Source: DSXH01 sp020724325
GTDB lineage: Bacteria; Bacteroidota; Ignavibacteria; Ignavibacteriales; Melioribacteraceae
Reading direction: 5' to 3'
DNA length: 64,000 nucleotides
NCBI GenBank assembly: GCA_040756515.1
Contig: JBFLYW010000003.1
Coordinates: 133,597 to 197,596 of the forward strand
The notes below the pieces were generated by a model, which did not search any database, was not told the origin of the DNA, and saw only the letters and a program-made list of their open reading frames with translations. Below, in pieces: positions 36,366-45,991 of the stretch. A program made the position numbers and the translations under genes. How positions within the stretch are numbered: position 1 is the stretch's first letter; every line of letters begins with the position of its first letter.

Positions 36366-37835
36366 TCAATTCTCGCTTTTAAGGATTGTTCTTACAAACG
36401 TTTTGTTCAACAAAAAGAAAACAGATAGAATAATAAACCATTGAGCTAAACAGGTTCCTAAATTTTCCGGATGAAATGGATTCCACCATTCCGGGTCCCA
36501 CGTAGTAGATGAGATAAGCCACCATAATAACAGTACCGTAACTTCAATTGGTATTAAAAAAGTAATTACAACATTATACCATTTTCCAATTTTTATATCA
36601 CTACCGAACCCGTTTATAATTTCTGTTCTAAATTTTTCTACACCAAATTTAATTAAGGAGAACGAAATAAACGCACCGCTTAAAATTAATCCTACACCCC
36701 AAACCCAATCCTGATTAATAAAGAATTTCATATTCAGGGCAGAAGGAATTCCAAGGATAAATCCAGCCCCGGCAACAATTAAAATTGACTTTTTTCTGGA
36801 TAGACCAAAATCCATTGTTGTTTTTGTGGCTAATTCGATCATAGAAAAAAGAGAAGTAAGTGCCGCAAAAGAGAGCGCCAGGAAGAAAAGTGAAGCGAAT
36901 ATTGTATTTACCAAAATACTATTCGACATTTTAGAAAATAACAGCGGTAAATAGATAAATGTTAAACCTGTGTTAGCCGGACCAGATTGTGATATCTGCA
37001 TCATTGCATCAGTAGAACTGAGTGCAAATACGGTAGAAAAGATAGTAATTCCGGCAATCAGCGATACAGAATTATTTCCAAAACCAATTAATGCAGCATT
37101 AAGAGCAATATCTTCTTTCTTCTTCATATAAATTGCGTAGGTCATAATTAACCCCCAGCCGGCACCTGTATCCCATGCATTTTGTGTTAATGCGTTAAGC
37201 CATACCTTATAATCTAGAATATTTTCCATCCTGGGTGTAAATAAGTACTTAATTCCTTCTATTGCATTTGGAAGAGTAACAGCACGTATAAGAAGAATTA
37301 CTAGAATAATAAGTAACGACGAAACAAGGTAACGATTTGCTTTTTCAATTCCTTTAACTACACCTCTATAAATTACAAATCCGCCAATCACCATAGCAAT
37401 AAAATGATAAAGAACCGGCGAGCCGCTTTCTGAAAAATGCTGCCAGTAGGTTAAATGGCTTGTTGTATTAAACAAATCTCCTGTAGAAGCAGAAATAAAG
37501 TATCTAATACACCATCCGGTTACAACCGAATAATAAAACATAATTGCTGTTGAGACAAAAGCAATAAATGCGCCCATCCAAGCAAAATTGATTCCGGCTG
37601 TCTTTCCAATTGCACCGATAGGTGATAATCTGGTTGATTTACCAATTGCAAACTCTGCAATTATTAATGGAACTGACCAGATCAACAAAAAAATAACCCA
37701 GGGAATTAAAAATGAACCCCCGTCATTTTGAGCTACAACTCTCGAAAACCGCCAGATATTACCCGTGCCAACGGCAATTCCAAGTGTCGATAATAATAGT
37801 CCCCAGCGTGATGTAAAAAATTCTTTCTGCTGCAT
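36366..37835 (-). CDS. Sodium-dependent NSS-family amino acid transporter
   Basis: Neurotransmitter:sodium symporter of about 489 residues with roughly 12 hydrophobic helices. The first helix motif WGLLLSTLGIAVGTGNIWRFSRV is the classic NSS sodium and substrate site. Later GAGWGL and the extended C-terminus fit bacterial MetP-like members. Substrate (methionine, alanine or another neutral amino acid) is not readable. A small MetS-like gene follows directly. Confidence 0.92.
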   Translation of the reverse strand: MQQKEFFTSRWGLLLSTLGIAVGTGNIWRFSRVVAQNDGGSFLIPWVIFLLIWSVPLIIAEFAIGKSTRLSPIGAIGKTAGINFAWMGAFIAFVSTAIMFYYSVVTGWCIRYFISASTGDLFNTTSHLTYWQHFSESGSPVLYHFIAMVIGGFVIYRGVVKGIEKANRYLVSSLLIILVILLIRAVTLPNAIEGIKYLFTPRMENILDYKVWLNALTQNAWDTGAGWGLIMTYAIYMKKKEDIALNAALIGFGNNSVSLIAGITIFSTVFALSSTDAMMQISQSGPANTGLTFIYLPLLFSKMSNSILVNTIFASLFFLALSFAALTSLFSMIELATKTTMDFGLSRKKSILIVAGAGFILGIPSALNMKFFINQDWVWGVGLILSGAFISFSLIKFGVEKFRTEIINGFGSDIKIGKWYNVVITFLIPIEVTVLLLWWLISSTTWDPEWWNPFHPENLGTCLAQWFIILSVFFLLNKTFVRTILKSEN

Positions 37836-37840
37836 ATAAA

Positions 37841-38470
37841 TCAGAATGCTCTTTTCTCTATTGTTACACTTTGCATAACTACATTATCAATAGGTCGGTC
37901 CATGTTATTTGTTGGGACCTGACTTATCGCATTAATTACATCCATCCCTTTAATAACCTTACCAAAAACGGAATGACGTGCATTCAGCCATGGTGTAGGA
38001 ACAACGGTAATAAAAAATTGACTTCCATTAGTATTAGGTCCGGCATTAGCCATAGAAACAATTCCGGGAGAATCGTGCATTAGAGAAGGAACAAACTCAT
38101 CTTCAAATTTAGCACCGTAAATACTTTCACCGCCCATTCCTGTTCCTGTTGGGTCACCTCCTTGAATCATAAAATTTTTTATAACCCTATGAAAGATGAT
38201 TCCGTTGTAATAACCTTTTATTGCAAGTCCGGCAAAATTCTTAACTGTTCTTGGCACATCGCGTGCATATAATTCTATTTCGAATGTTCCGATATTTGTT
38301 TGAACAGTTGCAGTTAGTTTTTCATTATTCTTCAATTCAATTAGATTATCCAAAGAATCTCCTTTTTCAATAATTGTTTGATTTTTTTCTTTAGTATCAC
38401 TTTCTTTATTACTTGAGCAGGAGATAATCATAAATCCTATTAAGATAATCCCCAATACTTTTCTATGCAT
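37841..38470 (-). CDS. Cyclophilin-type peptidyl-prolyl isomerase lipoprotein
   Basis: Lipoprotein signal (MHRKVLGIILIGFMIISC, lipidated Cys 18) followed by a cyclophilin domain: FHRVIKNFMIQGGDPTGTG (catalytic Arg), GSQFFITV and HSVFGKV. Catalyses proline isomerisation in the periplasm. 209 residues. A GGAGGT lies before the ATG. Sits between uppP and the NSS transporter. Confidence 0.93.
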   Translation of the reverse strand: MHRKVLGIILIGFMIISCSSNKESDTKEKNQTIIEKGDSLDNLIELKNNEKLTATVQTNIGTFEIELYARDVPRTVKNFAGLAIKGYYNGIIFHRVIKNFMIQGGDPTGTGMGGESIYGAKFEDEFVPSLMHDSPGIVSMANAGPNTNGSQFFITVVPTPWLNARHSVFGKVIKGMDVINAISQVPTNNMDRPIDNVVMQSVTIEKRAF

Positions 38471-38480
38471 TTTTACCTCC

Positions 38481-39329
38481 TTATGGTTTAATTATACCGT
38501 TATAAACGATTACTAAAATAATTACACCTATAACAATTCGATAGATGATAAAGATAAAAGTCGTTTTATTTTTCAAGTACCTTAACAGAAATTCAATTGA
38601 TAAATAGCCAAAGATTCCAGAAATAATTGTAGCAACAATTAATGTAATAAGTCCTTTACTATCGATGTAATTAAGAGCAATATAAAACTGAAGCAAGCCG
38701 CTTGCAGCAATAGCGGGAATACTCATCAAAAAAGAAAAACGAGCAGCCGTTTCTCTGCTGAAACCCAAAAAAATTGCAGCAGTAATTGTAGTTCCGGATC
38801 GCGACGATCCCGGAATGAGTGCAAAAGATTGTGCTACTCCAATTAATAATGCGTCATACCATTTTATATCGCCGTAGGATCTGTTAAACTTACCCGTCTT
38901 CTCTGCAAATGCCAGAATAACAGCAAGAATTATTAAACTTCCAGAAATTACATAAAGATTTTTTGTTAATGCGCCTTCAATCATTTCTTTTAAGCCGAGT
39001 CCTATAATAATTACAGGAATGGTTGCAATAACAAGATACCAGCCCATAAGAGAATTTTGACTTTGGGAAGAAAAACTTTTCCTTTTTACTAGAACTTCGG
39101 AAATAAAATCTCTTAGAATCAGCCAGAGATCTTTCCAGAAATAAATTATTACAGCAAGTAACGTACCAAGTTGAATAACAGCAATAAACGCCGTCCACCT
39201 TTCCGGATTAACATCAGAAATTAAATTCATCAATTTGCCGGCAACAGTAAGATGACCGGTGCTGCTTATAGGAATAAATTCCGTTAATCCCTGAATTATG
39301 CCCAGAATAATTGCTTCAAGAATATTCAT
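38481..39329 (-). CDS. uppP: Undecaprenyl-diphosphatase UppP/BacA
   Basis: Membrane enzyme recycling undecaprenyl pyrophosphate to the monophosphate carrier of wall and O-antigen synthesis. Motifs: LTEFIPISSTGHL (about 15-27) and IPGSSRSGTT (about 169-178). Eight hydrophobic helices. 282 residues, normal. Ten bases before the cyclophilin gene and nine after the barrel gene. Confidence 0.96.
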   Translation of the reverse strand: MNILEAIILGIIQGLTEFIPISSTGHLTVAGKLMNLISDVNPERWTAFIAVIQLGTLLAVIIYFWKDLWLILRDFISEVLVKRKSFSSQSQNSLMGWYLVIATIPVIIIGLGLKEMIEGALTKNLYVISGSLIILAVILAFAEKTGKFNRSYGDIKWYDALLIGVAQSFALIPGSSRSGTTITAAIFLGFSRETAARFSFLMSIPAIAASGLLQFYIALNYIDSKGLITLIVATIISGIFGYLSIEFLLRYLKNKTTFIFIIYRIVIGVIILVIVYNGIIKP

Positions 39330-39338
39330 AAAAACCTT

Positions 39339-39977
39339 TTAGAGTATATAAGTAATGCCAACTTTTAGACCAACAGAAATGGAATTGAGATTAACATTTT
39401 CACTATTAGTAAAGTTGAATATTTTATTCCCGGTATCAGATGATAATTCATTCGTAATGTCATACCTTAGATCAAGTCCTATCAGCACATAAAAATTGCC
39501 GGAGAGAAGCGTATTAGCATCAGCTCTAAATAATAAACCGAACCCGTTAGCAGAGAAATTAGTTTTGGTAATAATTGTTTCGTTCAGGGATACAATTCTT
39601 ACTCCAATTCCACCGCCAAATTTGAATTTGTAACCCTCACCAGCCAAAATATAATAACCAATTAAACTGGGCCGGTGCATTGTATACGAAATATCGTAAA
39701 CTCCTCCGGTGTTCATTAACGTGGAATATGAGTCGATAGCTAAACTGTATTCGAATCCAAGCAAAAATTTTTTACTGGTTTGATATCCTATTTCACCGGA
39801 AAAATTGATTGACGTGTTAAACGACTTTAACTTATTATTAACCGGTGCAAAATTATAATTGATATAATCTCTATAAGCCGGCGAGGATTTGTAGTCAATA
39901 CCCATCGCAAGACTGAAATCCCATTGCGCGTATAGATTTATTAGCGGAAGAAAAAGAAGAAAAATTATTTTTTTCAT
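39339..39977 (-). CDS. Outer-membrane beta-barrel protein, unknown function
   Basis: Signal peptide (residues 1-18, MKKIIFLLFLPLINLYAQ) and about 195 residues of alternating beta strands with aromatic ends and a C-terminal strand ending KVGITYIL, typical of a small OmpX/OmpW-like barrel. No family named. Starts with an ATGA overlap of the flippase gene. Confidence 0.6.
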   Translation of the reverse strand: MKKIIFLLFLPLINLYAQWDFSLAMGIDYKSSPAYRDYINYNFAPVNNKLKSFNTSINFSGEIGYQTSKKFLLGFEYSLAIDSYSTLMNTGGVYDISYTMHRPSLIGYYILAGEGYKFKFGGGIGVRIVSLNETIITKTNFSANGFGLLFRADANTLLSGNFYVLIGLDLRYDITNELSSDTGNKIFNFTNSENVNLNSISVGLKVGITYIL

Positions 39978-41047
39978 TTTGATTCCGAATTAATGTCAAA
40001 AACCGTATAGAAATTCTCCTTTTTAATTCCCTTTTTAACACGGAATTTATTTACCAGGTAAATTACAGCTATAGTTGAACCGATAAATATAGCATACGAA
40101 ATAAAGTGAGTAAGCAAAGCATAGGCAGCACTCAATTCATAATCAAAATTGTAAAGTTGTGATAAAACAAAAATTGAAATTATGTGATAGGATCCTGTTC
40201 CGCCTGGAGTAGGAATTATTACACCGTAAGCGCTAATCGTCATAAAGACCCAGGCAAGTGCAAAACTTATTGCTCCATAATTTTGCATCTCCAGCATATA
40301 AAACCCTACATAGGAATTAAGCGCATAAAGAAAGAGAATAAAAACGGTATAAATGATAATTGTAAAAATTGTTTTGAAACCCTGAATGCTGGATAGTCCG
40401 CTAATTAATGTAGAAAAAAGTTCAGAAAATTTTTCAGATAATTTTTTATTGAATCTAGATATAACTTTTACAATAACAGAACCGAATTTTTGTTCATATT
40501 TAACCATAAAGACAATTAGGAGTGAAACAATAAATATAGAAGTAAAACCGATTAATAAGGAAGTTTTAAGCCAGATAACCTGATTAAATAAATTACCCGG
40601 GAAGATGTAAACGCTCAAAAGCGAAGCAAGTGCAAAGGCAGCTATATCAATTATTCTCTCAACTACAACAGTTCCAAGCATTGTAGTTCTGGAAAGCCCT
40701 TCCCACCTTCCAATAAATAGCCCTCTATAAACTTCTCCAAGTCTGGGAATTACACAATTAACTCCATATCCAATCATAACAGCCGAGAACAGATTAAAAA
40801 CGGAGACATCATGCTTAACTGATTTTATCATTACTTTCCATCTTAGTGCTCGTACATAGTGAGAGAGAAAAAAAACTAGTACATAAATTGCGAGCCAGAA
40901 AATAGAAGCATTTGCGATAAGGTAGAAAGATTTTTTTAAGTCAATATTTACAAATGCAAAATAGAGGAATAAGATTGTAAGAAGAACCGGAATTAGATAG
41001 CCGGTCAATTTTTTGAAATTGATTCTATTTCTCTCAGCGCAGGTCAA
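39974..41047 (-). CDS. YbhN/AglD-like membrane flippase-family protein
   Basis: Polytopic protein with the lysylphosphatidylglycerol synthase/flippase-like (UPF0104) domain: about eight helices and motifs RALRWKVMI (about 69-77), VVVERIIDIAA and PTPGGTGSYH. Related proteins move lipid-linked sugars or lipids across the membrane. Start is the TTG at 41047, about ten bases after AAAGGA; other in-frame TTGs are at 41110 and 41008, so the first ~20 residues are uncertain. It overlaps lolA by 14 bases. Confidence 0.8.
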   Translation of the reverse strand: MTCAERNRINFKKLTGYLIPVLLTILFLYFAFVNIDLKKSFYLIANASIFWLAIYVLVFFLSHYVRALRWKVMIKSVKHDVSVFNLFSAVMIGYGVNCVIPRLGEVYRGLFIGRWEGLSRTTMLGTVVVERIIDIAAFALASLLSVYIFPGNLFNQVIWLKTSLLIGFTSIFIVSLLIVFMVKYEQKFGSVIVKVISRFNKKLSEKFSELFSTLISGLSSIQGFKTIFTIIIYTVFILFLYALNSYVGFYMLEMQNYGAISFALAWVFMTISAYGVIIPTPGGTGSYHIISIFVLSQLYNFDYELSAAYALLTHFISYAIFIGSTIAVIYLVNKFRVKKGIKKENFYTVFDINSESK

Positions 41048-41648
41048 TAATTTTTGTTCCTTTAGGAGGATAAAAATTGAATCGTGATTCTGAAATTTCG
41101 GGATTCTCAAGAATATCTGTAAATCTGAAACTGAAGCGTATATCGAGCAAATCTACAATTTCCAGTTTACTAATAAGGTAAGAATTATTTATCCAGATTT
41201 TTATTTCGCTTACGTCCAGCAGTTCATCTTTGGGAATCAACCGAATTACTTTTTCAAACTCTGTCGATTCTTCTTTTACGTAATTAATTCTGCATAAAGC
41301 CGGGTAATCGAAAATAAATCTCTCAATAGAAAACGAAGTAGGGTCATCGAAGAACGTGCTTATAACAACTTTTTTATTCGTTTTATCAAAATTCCAAACC
41401 GACTGCCCATTAGAAACAATAGTACTTTTTCTTAAATCAGCAATAAACTTGTTCTTGCGTTTATAGATAAACTTTCCGTTATCCTTGCTGATCGGTTTAC
41501 CCTGGTTATCTGTTACCGTTTGAGAAAAATTTGCGCTAAAGCTGGAAATAGAATTAAACTTTGTCTGAACCATTTTTAGAATTTCGTTAGCATTTTGTGC
41601 AAACAGAATTTGGGCGGTTAGAAAAAAGAAAAAGAATTTGATTTTCAT
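41034..41648 (-). CDS. lolA: LolA-like outer-membrane lipoprotein carrier protein
   Basis: Periplasmic chaperone that ferries lipoproteins to the outer membrane. Signal peptide MKIKFFFFFLTAQILFAQ (1-18), then a LolA-fold domain including FSANFSQTV and the RPGK-like site replaced by GKFIYKRKNKF. 204 residues. Four bases after ftsK. No LolB is seen, as is normal for Bacteroidota-type genomes. Confidence 0.85.
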   Translation of the reverse strand: MKIKFFFFFLTAQILFAQNANEILKMVQTKFNSISSFSANFSQTVTDNQGKPISKDNGKFIYKRKNKFIADLRKSTIVSNGQSVWNFDKTNKKVVISTFFDDPTSFSIERFIFDYPALCRINYVKEESTEFEKVIRLIPKDELLDVSEIKIWINNSYLISKLEIVDLLDIRFSFRFTDILENPEISESRFNFYPPKGTKIIDLR

Positions 41649-41652
41649 ATTC

Positions 41653-44136
41653 TTATAAAGATCTTAAAATAGTTTCGAGCTGTTCTTCGTTTTCTACAAT
41701 AACTTCGCGTGCTTTGCTTCCTTCCGATGGTCCTACAATTCCGGCTTGTTCCAGCTGGTCAACAATTCTTGCTGCTCTCGAATATCCAAGTTTAAGTCTC
41801 CTCTGAAGCAGAGAAACCGAGCCCTGCTGATGTCTTACAACAACTCTTGCAGCTTCATCGAACATTGGATCGAGGTCAGATAGAAAATTGCCAGCTTCGG
41901 ATTTTTTCTTTTCATACATTGAAGGTAAAAAGTAGCGTTTCGAAAATCCTTGTTGGGCATAAATAAAATTTGTTACTCTCTCAACTTCTTCGGTAGATAT
42001 AAAAGCGTTTTGAATTCTTATTGGTTTTGGCATTCCGCCGGGTAAGAAAAGCATATCGCCGCTTCCCAATAATTGCTCTGCTCCGTTCATGTCAAGAATT
42101 GTACGCGAATCAATTTTAGTTGCAACCTGATAAGCCATACGCGCGCTAAAATTCGCTTTAATTACGCCCGTAATAACATTAACGGAGGGTCGCTGTGTTG
42201 CAAGTATAAGATGAACTCCAACTGCTCGTGCAAGCTGAGCAAGACGTGCAATGGGTTCTTCAACTTCTTTGCCGGATGTAATCATCAAATCAGCTAATTC
42301 ATCAATAATTATAATTATGTACGGCAGTTTATGATTTTTTATTTCGTCAGTATCTTTTGGTCTTGTCTTAGGGTTAGATACTTTTTTATTGTAATCAACA
42401 ATATTGCGTACACCGGCTTTAGCAAGTTTATCGTATCGTTTCTCCATTTCGTATTCAACTGCTTTAAGCGCCAGTAATGCGTTAGAAGGATTTGTAATAA
42501 TGTCTTCTTCAAGATCTGGTGATACTGCTAAAAAATGTTTATTTAATTTATTATAGAAAGAGAGTTCTATTTTTTTGGGGTCTATTATAACAAACTTAAT
42601 ATCGGATGGATGCTTTGCATATAAAAGACTATTGATAATCATATTAATGCCAACACTTTTTCCAGAACCGGTAGAACCGGCAATTAGCATATGCGGCATT
42701 TTTGCCAGGTCGGTTATATAAACATCCCCAGAAATTGTTTTGCCCAATGCTAAAGGTAATTCGCCTTTTGCTTCTTTCAATTTACTTATTACAGAACGTG
42801 CACGAACAATTGATGCTTGCGCATTTGGAATTTCGACTCCAATAGCGCTCTTGCCAGGAATTGGTGCAATTATTCTGATACCGCGTGCGGCAAGTGCAAG
42901 TGCAATATCATGTTCAAGACTAACTATACGGCTTATTTTAACTCCTGGTGCCGGAACAATTTCGTATAATGTTACAACAGGACCGGGCGTAACGGTTATA
43001 TCTTCTATTTGAATATCGAAGAGAGCAAGTTTCTCTTTTAGCAGTTCTGCATTACGTTTTAATTCGCTTTCATGAATTCTAACTTCTTCATCCTCTGCTG
43101 GAGTTAATAAATCCAGAGTAGGCGGAATGAAACTGATAGTTTCATCCCATTGATCAGGCAGACCGGCTTCTGTTTCTTTATCATTAATTTCCGGCAGTGA
43201 ATCTTCAATTTTCTGTTTATCTGTTTTGGTTAGATCGATTTTTTTAGACTTAGGAGATTTCTCTTTTAAAAATTCCGGCTCAATTACTTTATCAAATTCA
43301 TCTTTCTTTATAATTCTGATTCGTGTTTCTGGTATTTCTTCTTCTTCAACGGATCTATCTGCTTCTTCATCAAGTTTGAGGAGTGATTTCAATTTCTTAT
43401 CGCCTCTCAAGCTTTTTATTTTGTTTAGGTTATCATCCGTTTCCACATCACCAGATTTTATTTTTACGTCAGATTCTTCGGTTTGGTCCGATTTATAAAA
43501 TTTCTTAAAGAATTCAAGTATAGCCCCAAGGCGGATATCGAAAGCAACAATCAAAGAAACAACCATTGCAGCTAATAAGAAAATAATACTGCCAAGACCT
43601 CCAAAGAATTTACTAATTGTAATTCCGAAGAAGGCGCCGACATTTCCGGATAATTCATAAACATCTTTAAAGAGACCGAACTCCGGAGAAAATCTTAACA
43701 TTCCAAAAAATGATGACAACAGAATTCCCATTACGAGCAGAAAATTGGTTACATAAATTGCCAGTTTATAAGATTGAGCACGCAAAACAGAATAGCCCCA
43801 CACAAACATTATAACCGGAAAGATTAGCGAGAAATAACCCAGCGTTGAATGAATAAAGAAGTAAGAAATATAAGCACCAAAAATTCCAAGCCAGTTATGT
43901 GTTAAAGCAGCTTTATTTTTTAATTCCGGATTAGAGCTGAAAACGTTAAACAAATCTGCTAACCGGAACGAAAAGGAAGAATCATCATATCTGGAATAGG
44001 AAAGGATGCTTAAAAAAATCAAAAGAGCAAAAACGACTAAGAAAATACCAAGCAGCTTTTTCTTTTTAGCCGGCGATACAACAAAATACTCTTTTCCGTT
44101 GCCCGGGTTTTCTTTGGATTTATTTTTCTTCGGCAT
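41653..44136 (-). CDS. ftsK: DNA translocase FtsK/SpoIIIE
   Basis: Division-linked DNA pump. Four N-terminal helices (about 28-200), a charged linker (210-360), then the motor: GSTGSGKSVGIN (Walker A), IIIIDELADLM (Walker B), and the C-terminal gamma DNA-reading domain with SVSLLQRRLKLGYSRAARI. 827 residues, short linker for FtsK. The first 17 bases overlap the end of comB. Works with the XerD recombinase seen elsewhere in the window. Confidence 0.95.
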   Translation of the reverse strand: MPKKNKSKENPGNGKEYFVVSPAKKKKLLGIFLVVFALLIFLSILSYSRYDDSSFSFRLADLFNVFSSNPELKNKAALTHNWLGIFGAYISYFFIHSTLGYFSLIFPVIMFVWGYSVLRAQSYKLAIYVTNFLLVMGILLSSFFGMLRFSPEFGLFKDVYELSGNVGAFFGITISKFFGGLGSIIFLLAAMVVSLIVAFDIRLGAILEFFKKFYKSDQTEESDVKIKSGDVETDDNLNKIKSLRGDKKLKSLLKLDEEADRSVEEEEIPETRIRIIKKDEFDKVIEPEFLKEKSPKSKKIDLTKTDKQKIEDSLPEINDKETEAGLPDQWDETISFIPPTLDLLTPAEDEEVRIHESELKRNAELLKEKLALFDIQIEDITVTPGPVVTLYEIVPAPGVKISRIVSLEHDIALALAARGIRIIAPIPGKSAIGVEIPNAQASIVRARSVISKLKEAKGELPLALGKTISGDVYITDLAKMPHMLIAGSTGSGKSVGINMIINSLLYAKHPSDIKFVIIDPKKIELSFYNKLNKHFLAVSPDLEEDIITNPSNALLALKAVEYEMEKRYDKLAKAGVRNIVDYNKKVSNPKTRPKDTDEIKNHKLPYIIIIIDELADLMITSGKEVEEPIARLAQLARAVGVHLILATQRPSVNVITGVIKANFSARMAYQVATKIDSRTILDMNGAEQLLGSGDMLFLPGGMPKPIRIQNAFISTEEVERVTNFIYAQQGFSKRYFLPSMYEKKKSEAGNFLSDLDPMFDEAARVVVRHQQGSVSLLQRRLKLGYSRAARIVDQLEQAGIVGPSEGSKAREVIVENEEQLETILRSL

Positions 44137-44905
44137 TAATAGATTTACTGTTATTACCGGAAATATTTGGTTTATCGGCAGTAATTTCTAATTTTTTAAT
44201 TACACCGGAAATATAATACGGAATAATATCAGTAGAATTTAATTTAGCGCATTCTTTTATATCGGATGCAAATCCATTTTCAATTAAGAGCTTACCATGG
44301 TCTGTATTTTTGAGCATTCTGGTAATACTTTTGGAATAGTTCTTATAGAGAAGTCTGCTGGCAATAGCAGAATCCGAAAATTCAATCTCTTTATTGTCAG
44401 CATCAAGATTAGCAATAATATTACCGGCGCATACGGCATCTTCTAGGTTAAATCCGCCGTTTGTTCCCGCACATATAATTTCGGTGTCTTTATTTAGCAT
44501 TAGAAGATGTTTAACAATTGCATCCAGATTATTAAAACATGCAATGAAAAGATTCTCTGCAAATTTTGCTTTTACAATAGACCTGGAACCATTTGTAGTA
44601 TAAAGAATTATTGCTTTGCCACCAATAACTTCTTGAACATATTCTAAAGGAGAGTTCCCTAATGCAAACCCTTCTACTTTTTTAGTATTTCTTTCGCCGC
44701 CTAAAATAGTTTGGCTTCTGAATGCATCGCCGGAAACTTTAACAGCAAAATCTACAGTATTAACCGGAATAACTTCTTTAGCACCGTTTGCTAAAGCAGT
44801 TACAATAACAGTTGATGCGCGTAATACATCAATTACAACACAGGTCTTACCGGTGAAGTAGAGCTCGTCTAGATGTAAATTGGAATACAGAACATTTATT
44901 TTCAT
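44120..44905 (-). CDS. comB: 2-phosphosulfolactate phosphatase family protein (ComB)
   Basis: ComB fold phosphatase: VVIDVLRASTVIVTAL (23-38), GERNTKKVEGFALGNSP, and ICAGTNGGFNLEDA. In methanogens ComB acts in coenzyme M synthesis; bacterial homologues occur without that pathway and their substrate is often unclear. No other coenzyme M gene is in the window. 261 residues; the end overlaps ftsK by 17 bases. Confidence 0.88.
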   Translation of the reverse strand: MKINVLYSNLHLDELYFTGKTCVVIDVLRASTVIVTALANGAKEVIPVNTVDFAVKVSGDAFRSQTILGGERNTKKVEGFALGNSPLEYVQEVIGGKAIILYTTNGSRSIVKAKFAENLFIACFNNLDAIVKHLLMLNKDTEIICAGTNGGFNLEDAVCAGNIIANLDADNKEIEFSDSAIASRLLYKNYSKSITRMLKNTDHGKLLIENGFASDIKECAKLNSTDIIPYYISGVIKKLEITADKPNISGNNSKSINAEEK

Positions 44906-44906
44906 A

Positions 44907-45989
44907 TTAGTTTTTTATAAATGGCAGTTTTGTAATTACTGCCGGTACTTCTTTTCCTCTAATTAAGAAATTAATTTGATTTCCTTCTTTAGCGTAGTCA
45001 ATATTAACATAACCCATAGCGATGGCTTTATCGAGTACGGGGCTAACCGTTCCGCTAGTTATGTGACCTACTTTTTTACTATTTAGAGAAAGGTCGTAAC
45101 CATGCCTGGGGAAAGATTTCTCTTCCGATATCATTGGAACTAGTTTTCTTTTTAATCCTTCCTCTTTCACCTTCAATAAAACGTCTTTACCGATGAAAGA
45201 TGGTTTTTTTAGTTTTGTGATCCAGCCAAGTCCGGCTTCCAGCGGATTGGTTGTTTGATCAATATCGTTACCGTATAAGCAGAAGCCCATTTCTAATCTT
45301 AATGAATCTCTGGCGCCGAGTCCAACTGGTTGAATATTGTATTCTTTGCCATTTTCGAAAACAGCATTCCAGATTTTCTCTGCAACAACTTCATCACCTT
45401 TAAAATACAATTCATATCCTAACTCGCCGGTATAACCGGTTCTTGATAAAACCATATCAACACCGGCAACTTTTACATTAAAGAAGTGATAATATTCGAG
45501 GTTGAGCGGCTTATCGCATATTTTTTCTATTACCTTTTTGGAATAAGGACCTTGGACTGCCAAAAGTGAATACTCATCGCTTTCATCAGAGATTTCAACA
45601 CCAAACTGATTATTCTTATTCATCCATTCAAAATCTTTGTCTTTGTTAGATGCGTTAACTACAAGCATAAACTTGTTTCCGGAGATCCGGTAAACAAGAA
45701 GATCGTCTACAATTCCCCCGTCGTTGTATAACATAGCAGAGTACTGAACCCTTCCGTCATACAACAAAGAAGCATCATTAACGGTAATATGCTGAACAAA
45801 ATCGAGAGCTTTTTCGCCGCAGATAAATATTTCGCCCATATGAGATACATCGAAAACGCCAACAGATGTACGAACGGCTTTATGTTCATTAATTATAGAA
45901 GAATAAAGAACGGGCATATAATAACCGGCAAAATCAACTATCTTGGCACCAAGTCTTTCGTGAATAGAATAAAATTTTGTTTTTTTCAT
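44907..45989 (-). CDS. gcvT: Aminomethyltransferase (glycine cleavage T protein)
   Basis: T protein of the glycine cleavage system: transfers the methylene group of aminomethyl-lipoyl-H protein to tetrahydrofolate. Motifs: AGYYMPVLYSS, GVFDVSHMGE, LSRTGYTGELGYELY, and the C-terminal GTVSPVLDKAIAMGYV. 360 residues. GcvH and GcvP are not in the window. Two bases after tal, one base before comB. Confidence 0.93.
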   Translation of the reverse strand: MKKTKFYSIHERLGAKIVDFAGYYMPVLYSSIINEHKAVRTSVGVFDVSHMGEIFICGEKALDFVQHITVNDASLLYDGRVQYSAMLYNDGGIVDDLLVYRISGNKFMLVVNASNKDKDFEWMNKNNQFGVEISDESDEYSLLAVQGPYSKKVIEKICDKPLNLEYYHFFNVKVAGVDMVLSRTGYTGELGYELYFKGDEVVAEKIWNAVFENGKEYNIQPVGLGARDSLRLEMGFCLYGNDIDQTTNPLEAGLGWITKLKKPSFIGKDVLLKVKEEGLKRKLVPMISEEKSFPRHGYDLSLNSKKVGHITSGTVSPVLDKAIAMGYVNIDYAKEGNQINFLIRGKEVPAVITKLPFIKN

Positions 45990-45991
45990 AA

